Shown: positions 1 to 11,124 of the stretch, in pieces
Layout of the letters: each line of letters begins with the position of its first letter
Numbering within the stretch: the first letter of the stretch is position 1
Origin: Phoronis pallida
Taxonomy: Eukaryota; Phoronida; Phoronidae
Assembly: GCA_028565715.1 (NCBI GenBank)
Contig: JAOXYC010216462.1
Coordinates: forward strand, 1-11,124
Direction: 5' to 3'
Length of the DNA: 11,124 bases
Notes under the pieces: model-generated
Database searches by the model: none
Seen by the model: only the letters and a program-made list of their open reading frames with translations
Told to the model about the DNA's origin: nothing
Position numbers and translations under genes: made by a program

Positions 1-1235
1 TCTCCATCATTGTCTATTCCTGTGAATAGTGGAAATTATTTTAAAAGTTGTTACGATGGATGGATATAATAGGACTTTGACATTAAACATTATGTTTTGT
101 TGTGCCATCAGATTAATACAGCTCGGATTTCTAACAAACATCTAGCTTTATAAGTACATATATTTACAATGCGCTTCAAAATATTTTCAACTTGTATTCA
201 TCCGTTGTTTTAAGTGATGTTTCAACATGGGGTTGGTCTTACATTAAGTGCTCCTAGTCCAAGATCTGTTTTTCTTATAATTTCTGGTTGTACATTGATT
301 TGATTACATTTGGGGACTCAGGGACCTGTGCCTTCAGAGGAAGGAATTTTTGCTTCATTTTGGGGAAGTATTGCCGTTAGTGATACCAATTTTAACATAT
401 ATAATATTATATATATCACTATTGACTTTCTAATTTTAAGACGCTAAATCTTTTAAAATATAGAGGGGAAAGTGCCTTTTGTACCGGCACCAAAAACAGG
501 TCATCGAAGGCCCTGAAAGTGTATAGAGTACTGTATTAAAACCGATAAGTTAGGTCTGGGTTATTGTGCGGAATCTTGACTTAGCTCTGAGTTATGATTG
601 CATGTTCATGATCAACCGAGACAGATTTTTCATGTGCGATTCACGATACCCCACCATTGAAAAGAAAATACGAATGCTGATGATCAAGATTTGATCATTT
701 TACTACTCCAAGTCGAAACACATTTCTAATGCTTATCATTTTATGAGCAAATCATAAAATATTCAACAAGTTACAAGTGTACCCCCTGTGGTCTGCATCA
801 ATAAATTGATTAAAAACTGAACCCAATTAATTTCATTGTTTTACAAAAAAAGTTTCGAATGAAATAAATAAGCTTTTCTGGATAACATTAATAGCACCAT
901 GTTGTTCACTTAAAACTTGAAATTACTGGTTGTGCAAACAGTGCAATACAACATTACAACAAATTTCAGATCAAGTTAATTGCTCATGTGTCAATCTCAA
1001 TGTGAATCACTGAATGTTTGTTCGGATTGTTTATAGTTATCTAGAGTTGCTACCCTGTTTACGACAAAACCGAACCATTTTTTGAAACACTGTCCTATTT
1101 TTCATTGAAATGAATGTTTGTGAATTTCAAATTCTTACCAATCGTTGGGTTTTTTGAGCCATAACTAAAGTCTCTGAACAAAAATCCTGTCATGAACACG
1201 AACACCGACTTTCAGAACTGTCATCCATATTGGAA
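1..1235. other. Intergenic, no feature seen
   Basis: This AT-rich DNA is closed by stops in all frames. Only a short AT palindrome near 399-418 stands out. Confidence 0.6.
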
Positions 1236-1239
1236 TTTT

Positions 1240-1482
1240 TGTTTATTAGCGCATGCGCGTTGATAAGTTTGACCAACCTAACAACTTGTAGTTTCTACTT
1301 TACACAATAGGTGTCGCACTAAATCCTAAACAAAACGCAGCGAGTCGCCGGACCGATAGACACAGAGGCCGTGATGGCATCATGGTCACTGGTTCAACAG
1401 TGTTTGAGTTAGCGGCGGCAGGCACCAAAGATTAGTTATCAAATTCCAAATTTGTTGCATTCCAGTAGGTTTGTTGTCCAGG
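1240..1482 (+). promoter_or_regulatory. Locally CpG-richer patch with NRF1-like palindrome; possible promoter or non-coding exon
   Basis: GCGCATGCGC (the NRF1 core) sits at about 1249-1258. About 75 bases later comes a CpG-rich stretch (roughly 1335-1430) unlike its AT-rich surroundings, then a donor-like AGG|GTAAAG at 1483. Two ATGs (1374 and 1382) open only 12- and 17-codon frames, so any exon here would be 5' UTR. No coding match is recognised. It could serve the + strand gene or a neighbour on the - strand to the left. Confidence 0.25.
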
Positions 1483-1489
1483 GTAAAGC

Positions 1490-1849
1490 ATTTTAAAAAT
1501 AATTCATTGTTTTCGTGAAATTTGAATTAGCAAAATGGCTACGTTTGGGGATAGTTGCCTGAGCCCGGCGCTGACATGAGGGAGGGTTGAGCAGTGGCAT
1601 GGCTGAAAAACGCTACTGATTTGAGAGATTATTTTGTTTTGGTCTAATTATGTCAATTAATTGCTTTCTAATAGTTAATTGTAACACATTTTAAGATTGC
1701 TTATAATGAAAATATTTGTGCTTTAACTATATCTATCTAACAAGTATGGTGTATTAAGTTTTTTGGAAAAGAAAATGTAAAAACGCTAGGCACGTTTTAG
1801 TTTTCATTTTCTTGCAATTACTTTTAGAAAATGTGAAATGAGTACATCT
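1490..1849. other. Intergenic, no feature seen
   Basis: AT-rich with no ORF of note. ATGGCTACG near 1534 opens only 14 codons before TGA. Confidence 0.5.
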
Positions 1850-2030
1850 CCAGGTTGTTGTCCAGATTAACAACGTTTTTTCACCTAGGCAGGCTACAAT
1901 TCACACTTTTGCAATGATCAACTGTCCTTTAGATGGTCTCCATGCCACACGTTATCTTTTATTATTTGACATTGTACTTTGTATGATCATTTTACAGGCT
2001 AAATAAAACAAATGTTATCTTATCTTATCC
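1850..2030 (+). mobile_element. Probable non-LTR retroposon 3' end
   Basis: The stretch ends with GGCTAAATAAAACAAATG, containing the polyadenylation signal AATAAA (2002-2007), and then tandem TTATCTTATCTTATCC. A short simple-repeat tail after a 'gctaaataaa' motif is the style of many invertebrate LINE or SINE 3' ends. The 5' limit is uncertain and no reverse transcriptase fragment is readable upstream. Confidence 0.4.
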
Positions 2031-3149
2031 TAACTAGTATGATCCACTTTACCACGTGGTGTATATTTTCAAAAAATTCAGAACCCTTAACTTTTCCAAA
2101 CCTTTTTACTCATTTATTGCTGACCTGAATCAATACTTGTTCTAGAAAATCAATCAAAATAATCGTAAAGCATCGTGCGGGGAAATGGGACTAAATGGAT
2201 CAAAAATTGGCTCAACTAACCTACATCTCCCCTACGGTCAGAAATAAATTAACTTAATATGGTACAATGTACGTGAAATTTTAGAACCGCAACAAATGTT
2301 CTTGTCAAAAACGTTGTTTATAAACTGTAACGATTTTTATTACCGAGTAAAACAGAGCAAAACGGCACTAAAACCATAATAGATTTTATGGCCGAAAATG
2401 TAAGTTCGAATTATTTATTATTGTTATAATAATTATCATTACAACTACAAGTTATAGGCTAGCTACTACTTATACATGTCACAGTAACTGACAATTCAAA
2501 ACATAGAAACTCGCGCTTTTTACTTTTCAATGAGTGCCGAGGAGAGTCACAGTCATTTTGAAGTATCACTGAATTCAAAATGGTGAATTGCAGATCCCTT
2601 TTATCATTAACAAATTGTTTAGTCAAAGACGTCAGGTGATATTCATTTTGCCGTGACCAAGTCGTAATATACCTTCTTTTAGAACCACACCCATATTGAC
2701 TCATTAAGATCACCCGCGATCTCAGGATTCAGTACAATAAAACACAATGTTTTTTTTGCGATAGTTAACCGATACGGGCATCGAGTATTTTAAACTACTA
2801 GTTAAATAATAGTCACTGTACGTTGTTGTTTTTTGACGATTGGGAGCAAAATGGACATTTCGGGGATGTGTGCCTCGTGACAATTTCTGAGTTATTTCAA
2901 TACTAGGCCTGAGTACTTGTGTCGGGGTTATAGACAACGTACGAAATTAAAAGAACAAATATCGGGACAAATATCAGGCAGCGACGCTGATTTATGGTGG
3001 GTGGTTGTCTTGTCGTTGAATTATTAATTCGTCGTTGTCAGTATGTTTAAACAAACTTGTAATAGACCGTACAACAGCTGGGGGTTTCCCAATATTTTTT
3101 AAGTGGAAAGACCGCCTTGAACAACCAGATCTAGAGCTCGAGTGAAAGG
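2031..3149. other. Intergenic, no supported gene
   Basis: Two - strand ORFs of 84 and 71 codons (2459-2713, 2722-2937) have no recognisable domain, no conserved motif and no splice-linked partner, and look like chance. A cluster of four overlapping 6-bp palindromes follows at 3127-3142. Confidence 0.55.
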
Positions 3150-3273
3150 CACTTATAATTGCCGTTACCTACGATTGTTTAGAGAGGGAGGCCGAGGAGG
3201 GGTGACTATTTGGCGTGGAACGGAGTCTATTGCGGATGCACGCGCATGAAGATGAACGTGATTTAACTTTTGG
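3150..3273 (+). other. GA-rich patch ending in a strong splice donor; possible upstream exon
   Basis: A G-rich segment (GAGAGGGAGGCCGAGGAGGGG, trimmed at 20: AGAGGGAGGCCGAGGAGGGG) leads to TTTTGG|GTAAGTTTTT at 3274. The frame from ATG 3236 (MHAHEDERDLTF) ends in phase 2. That does not join exon 2 of TMC in frame, and joining it to the acceptor at 5835 creates a quick stop. It could therefore only be a 5' UTR exon, or chance. Confidence 0.2.
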
Positions 3274-3301
3274 GTAAGTTTTTGTCCTTAAGAAGTATTT
3301 T

Positions 3302-3661
3302 ATTAAATATACTGTCTCCTCGTTGGTGAGGATCTGGGGTCAAAATTCAAATCAACTAGAAATTTTGTGTACGAGTCCTTTGATAATATAATTAACCTGC
3401 GTATAGTCAAAAACTTCAAAAAAATTGGACAAGGGGTAAATTTGAGATCTTTGTATCCAAAAAAACCTTCTCGTACGAGGTTTTCGAAATTTACACTTTT
3501 TAGGATAAAAAGCTCAAATTTACCCCTTTACCGATATTTTTTAAATTGGTTTACTAAGATGCAGGTTTAATGTAGTCAAAGGACTCGTACACACAATTTC
3601 TAGTTGATTTGAATTATTTTGACCCCAAATCCTCACCAACAACGGAGACAGTATCTTTAAT
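3302..3661. mobile_element. Large foldback (MITE-like) element, about 360 bp
   Basis: The two halves are imperfect reverse complements along their whole length, centred on the palindrome CTCGTACGAG (3470-3479). Matching blocks include the ends (ATACTGTCTCC left, GGAGACAGTAT right), TTGGTGAGGAT, GGGGTCAAAAT, CAAATCAACTAGAAATT, GTACGAGTCCTTTGA, AACCTGC and GGGGTAAATTTGAG. Weaker pairing continues to about 3283 and 3674 (TGTCCT/AGGACA). There is no transposase and no clear target duplication. The 67-codon ORF inside it is an artefact of the repeat. Confidence 0.75.
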
Positions 3662-3674
3662 GTTTTTGAGGACA

Positions 3675-4078
3675 TATCGAATTTTTTTCTCCTTACCGGA
3701 GAACGTTTAGGAGTCTCAGCATAAGTATTTTTCCTTAAAAATTAATTAAAAGAAAAACAAATTAAACGATATTCATCTATGCTATGATTTTGGTGATGTC
3801 AATTTATATTGATCTTTCACGATTTATGACCTACCGAAACCAAGAAAAAAAGTTATAATTGTTCAGATAAAATGAATGAAATATTAAGAATAATAATTGT
3901 GTTTATTATAAAGCATTTATTAACCCAATACTAATGAATTAGATAAGGTATGATGAATTTTGCTGTTCATTTTTCAAGAGAAAGTATCATGCGGGCGTCT
4001 TTGTATTTATGCTGAATCGAGACATGCGAATTTGGCGACTAAAAAGATCACCATCTCAGTGAAGTACAGCGCAGTAAC
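3675..4078. other. Intergenic, no feature seen
   Basis: AT-rich DNA between the two foldback elements, with stops in every frame. Confidence 0.6.
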
Positions 4079-4298
4079 CTTATTTAATGATAAATTTTGA
4101 AAAGACAGAAAAATTCAGAACCCGACCGGGAATCGAACCCGGGTATCCTATTTACATGATTGTGCTATCACAACTATCATGTAAATAGGAGACCCGGGTT
4201 CGATTCCCGGTTGGCCGTTCTGAATTTTTCTGTCTTTTCAAAATGTATCACTTTCTGCCAGTAAAAGCATACATTTATTCATATTCTTATTTAATGAT
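4079..4298. mobile_element. tRNA-derived foldback retroposon-like element with 13-bp flanking duplications
   Basis: CTTATTTAATGAT occurs at 4079-4091 and 4286-4298 and looks like a target-site duplication. The insert (4092-4285) is mostly a long hairpin with arms 4088-4160 and 4176-4250. Each arm carries a complete T-arm: 5-bp stem CCGGG/CCCGG and 7-base loop TTCGATT or its complement, with a B-box GGTTCGATTCC. One T-arm is on the + strand (4194-4210) and one on the - strand (4126-4142). No D-arm or acceptor pairing is seen, so neither is a working tRNA. Confidence 0.65.
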
Positions 4299-4398
4299 CT
4301 TATGCATGACCTGCTCTTTGTCGATTAAAACTAATATAGATTTTTGTAATAAAACCTAGGAAATGGAATACCCTCATCCGGGTACGGATGTCATCACC

Positions 4399-4412
4399 GT
4401 TGCTATAGCAAC
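4399..4412 (+). promoter_or_regulatory. RFX X-box-like perfect palindrome
   Basis: GTTGCTATAGCAAC is a perfect 14-bp palindrome that fits the X-box pattern RYYNYYATRRNRAC bound by RFX factors, which drive genes of ciliated cells. It lies about 1.5 kb upstream of the predicted TMC start. No binding data are available. It could also belong to an unrecognised repeat. Confidence 0.35.
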
Positions 4413-4443
4413 TGCGTTTGTATGCGGTTAAAACCCTATACAG

Positions 4444-4451
4444 TGACGTCA
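4444..4451 (+). promoter_or_regulatory. Full palindromic CRE (TGACGTCA)
   Basis: An exact 8-bp cAMP-response element lies 31 bp after the X-box-like palindrome. An X-box followed by a CRE recalls composite RFX/CREB modules, though the spacing here is wider than in the classic X1-X2 arrangement. Confidence 0.3.
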
Positions 4452-4755
4452 ACATGAATTTTATACACCATTTCAATAAAATTTGTTAAAACGTTTTTAC
4501 TCCACAACGTTTTGTATTTTTTTTTTAAAATAATGTTGCAAGTTATCCATGGATTTAAATGAACTTAACTAGCTAAGTATTTTTGATTGTCACTAATTGA
4601 TAATTAATCCTCCACTGCTTAAATATACTCTTGTCATTTGCTGTCCAATTATGTTAAATTTTATTTGTTATAGACGGCAGGTTTCTGTCATGCCTAACTC
4701 TTTTTGGAATGGTCATTATACTTACGTGTACTGAAATTGGATATATATAATTTTA

Positions 4756-4813
4756 AAACCGACTAAATTGTGAAAATCCAATCAAACTTCAGTTTATGCC
4801 ACAAAGTCGGTTT
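4756..4813. repeat. 9-bp inverted repeat
   Basis: AAACCGACT (4756-4764) and AGTCGGTTT (4805-4813) flank 40 bases. The pair could be the ends of a very small element or chance. Confidence 0.3.
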
Positions 4814-4962
4814 GCCTTTTATGTCTTGAATAAACTTTCAAATTACATTATTACAATTTAATCCTAAAATCGACTTAGATTATTTAAACACTTTACAAGT
4901 ATCTGATCGAGAATCAACTGTACTTGATACGAGAAATCAAACACTTTAGTAATCACCCGTAA

Positions 4963-5038
4963 AACGATTAGCAAATATGGGTTTGAATATTTATGAATTG
5001 TGACGTTCCCGATATAATTCAAGAACGATTAGCAAATA
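4963..5038. repeat. 15-bp direct repeat pair
   Basis: AACGATTAGCAAATA occurs at 4963-4977 and 5024-5038 in the same orientation, 61 bases apart. It has no other recognised role. Confidence 0.5.
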
Positions 5039-5219
5039 ATAACTATGCCAACAAGGAATAACTGACAAAGACAACTGTTCACTTCGTGCAGACATGTGAA
5101 ACAACTGCATATTTACCTGAGAGTCGTGTATTGCCAAAAAAACTTCCTCTTTTTCTCCTGTTCATTGAAAACTTGAAAGTATTTGAAAGTCGTTTACGGG
5201 AATTATTTTGCCTAAACCT

Positions 5220-5243
5220 GATTTTCATTTTAAAATGAAAATC
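5220..5243. repeat. Perfect 24-bp palindrome
   Basis: GATTTTCATTTT is followed immediately by its exact reverse complement with no loop. In AT-rich intergenic DNA this may be the remnant of a small foldback or simply cruciform-prone sequence. Confidence 0.6.
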
Positions 5244-5288
5244 TGTAACCCCACATGATTGGACTTAGTCATTATAAATACTACGTTT

Positions 5289-5421
5289 CCAAGCCGAAAG
5301 CCCGTAGCTAGGCCATTGTTTAGTAACAATGCCTTAGTGCTACCGTAGAGTATGCATAGTGTGGACCTTTGGTCATGAACAATGGGAGAACAAAGGCCTA
5401 CGCTACGGAGTTTCGGCCTGG
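5289..5421. repeat. Imperfect terminal inverted repeat element (MITE-like)
   Basis: The left arm, CCAAGCCGAAAGCCCGTAGC followed by TAGGCCATTGTT, pairs with the right arm, GAACAAAGGCCTACGCTACG followed by GAGTTTCGGCCTGG, at roughly four bases in five. Inside the left part CATTGTT-TAGT-AACAATG (5314-5331) is a perfect 7-bp hairpin. There is no coding sequence and no clear target duplication. Confidence 0.5.
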
Positions 5422-5574
5422 TTTTGAATTGCGCCTATACATAACCGATTGTCCGAAACGTTGTGCACATACATTTTGATCAATAATGAAATGAGATTAG
5501 TTTTTAAATGTTCTTGTAGTGACGAGTAGTAGGCCCAATAGCATGCGTACAAAAACAACAATTTTTTTTTAGTT

Positions 5575-5725
5575 GCGACTTGTTTCGGTGTATACGTCCA
5601 CCATTTTCAAGCATGTTTGTAGATTGTATTTACGATCGTGTATTTATACACTGTGACCCTTCTTTGGGTTGTTCATTCTGTAATAAAGCTTGAAAATGGT
5701 GGACGTATACACCGAAACATGTCGC
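5575..5725. repeat. 38-bp near-perfect inverted repeats with 75-bp spacer
   Basis: The arms 5575-5612 and 5688-5725 differ at a single position. Each holds GGTGTATACGTCCACC or its complement, itself a short stem-loop, next to CGAAACATGTCGC. The spacer (5613-5687) is AT-rich and has no ORF. A possible short duplication TTAGTT lies just outside both ends (the right copy is offset by three bases), so this may be a small non-autonomous element. Confidence 0.6.
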
Positions 5726-5816
5726 AGATTAGTTTTTTCAGAAAAGTTGCGAATAGGATAGAAAAGGCAATTGGAAAACTTTTTTTATAACCTTTTCTAT
5801 GACCTAAAATCAATCA

Positions 5817-5834
5817 TCTTTTCCCCTCCTGCAG
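5817..5834 (+). promoter_or_regulatory. Strong splice-acceptor-like site ahead of the TMC start codon
   Basis: A pyrimidine tract (CATCTTTTCCCCTCCTGCAG) ends in AG at 5833-5834. Paired with the donor at 5971 it would define a first coding exon 5835-5970 with a 99-nt 5' UTR, implying an upstream non-coding exon. A weaker donor CAG|GTAGTG at 5897 could also end a 62-nt exon, but no phase joins that exon to exon 2 in frame. Confidence 0.35.
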
Positions 5835-5876
5835 AAAAAGCAATATTTCATAAGTGAAAGTAGTTATGAATGTCTC

Positions 5877-5883
5877 TATATAA
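5877..5883 (+). promoter_or_regulatory. TATA-box candidate for the TMC gene
   Basis: TATATAA lies 57 bases ahead of the predicted ATG (5934), so a start site about 30 bases downstream (near 5908) would leave a short 5' UTR. In AT-rich DNA such a string is easily chance. A competing reading is that 5835 onward is an internal 5' UTR exon, because a very good acceptor-like site ends at 5834. Confidence 0.25.
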
Positions 5884-5933
5884 TGACTGCTTACAGGTAG
5901 TGATAACAGAACGGAAGATATAGATCACGAATA

Positions 5934-10933
<5,000 letters not shown>

Positions 10934-11124
10934 GTATGTTTTTGTTTATATATTTATGGATTTCCTTTGGAATACTGAATTCTATAAAGAATAGAGATAA
11001 AATTTATAAGAAACTCCGTAAAACCCCTTCTGATACTCCTCAACATGAGGCGTACTCCATTGAACTGAAAAACTATAATTTACTGTTAAAATCAATAATA
11101 AAATCTGCCAAAACTTTGTATTAT
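10934..11124 (+). other. TMC intron 12, 5' part
   Basis: AT-rich sequence follows the donor GTATGT. No acceptor followed by TMC-like protein is visible before the window ends, so the remaining helices must lie downstream. Confidence 0.8.

Larger units (their letters stand above)
4452..5219. other. Intergenic, only minor repeats
   Basis: This AT-rich stretch holds only the 9-bp inverted repeat and the 15-bp direct repeat listed separately. No exon-like segment with good splice sites and an open frame was found. Confidence 0.5.

Noticed and set aside
677-727. Hammerhead ribozyme (CTGATGA … CGAAAC)
   Set aside because: Both core strings occur, but the sequences flanking them do not pair as stem II; the internal GATCAA/TTGATC stem is not adjacent to the GAAA.
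1374-1432. Short coding starts in the CpG-richer patch
   Set aside because: The ATG frames end after 12 and 17 codons with no matching donor inside; no recognisable peptide.
2459-2937. Two - strand ORFs of 84 and 71 codons
   Set aside because: No domain, no convincing splice sites, and composition like the surrounding intergenic DNA.
3367-3570. 67-codon + strand ORF
   Set aside because: It lies wholly inside the foldback element; the frame is a by-product of the palindrome.
4126-4210. Two tRNA genes on opposite strands
   Set aside because: Only the T-arm and B-box are intact; no D-arm, no proper anticodon loop (no T before the anticodon) and no acceptor stem pairing.

Overview
The window is nuclear DNA from an animal. 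It is AT-rich, its only clear gene is split by short GT-AG introns, and the intergenic DNA is full of small foldback and retroposon-like elements. No bacterial operon, rRNA or intact tRNA gene is visible. The protein and the style of repeats suggest a marine invertebrate such as an echinoderm, hemichordate or mollusc; that placement is a guess, but 'metazoan' is secure.

The right half (about 5.9-11.1 kb, + strand) holds the 5' half of a TMC (transmembrane channel-like) gene of the TMC1/2/3 group, related to the mechanotransduction channel subunits of hair cells and to nematode tmc-1/tmc-2. I assembled twelve coding exons by matching phases: 5934-5970, 6259-6931, 7138-7269, 7459-7534, 7773-7854, 8050-8156, 8472-8564, 8852-8991, 9477-9624, 9817-10026, 10428-10537 and 10864-10933. 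They sum to 1878 nt, or 626 codons, with consistent phase at every junction. They encode a long charged cytosolic N-terminus, the family blocks RKAKAYIEKHEG and IPWEMRIKIIESHFG, and transmembrane helices 1 to 5. The remaining helices and the C-terminus lie beyond the right edge.

The most interesting point in the gene is the 192-nt segment 9625-9816. It has a textbook GC-AG intron donor (AAG|GCAAGT), but it is also a multiple of three, phase 0 and free of stops. Retention would insert 64 residues into the cytosolic loop between TM2 and TM3, which in this family contacts CIB-type calcium-binding proteins.

The left half (1-5.8 kb) has no convincing protein-coding exon. It holds a probable retroposon 3' tail (about 1850-2030), a roughly 360-bp foldback element (about 3302-3661), a tRNA-derived foldback element with two opposed T-arms and 13-bp flanking duplications (4079-4298), a palindromic RFX X-box-like site plus a full CRE (4399-4451), an imperfect TIR element (5289-5421) and a 38-bp inverted-repeat element (5575-5725). 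Two less AT-rich patches (about 1240-1490 and 3150-3273) could be upstream non-coding exons or promoters. A TATA box and a strong acceptor-like site sit just ahead of the predicted start codon.
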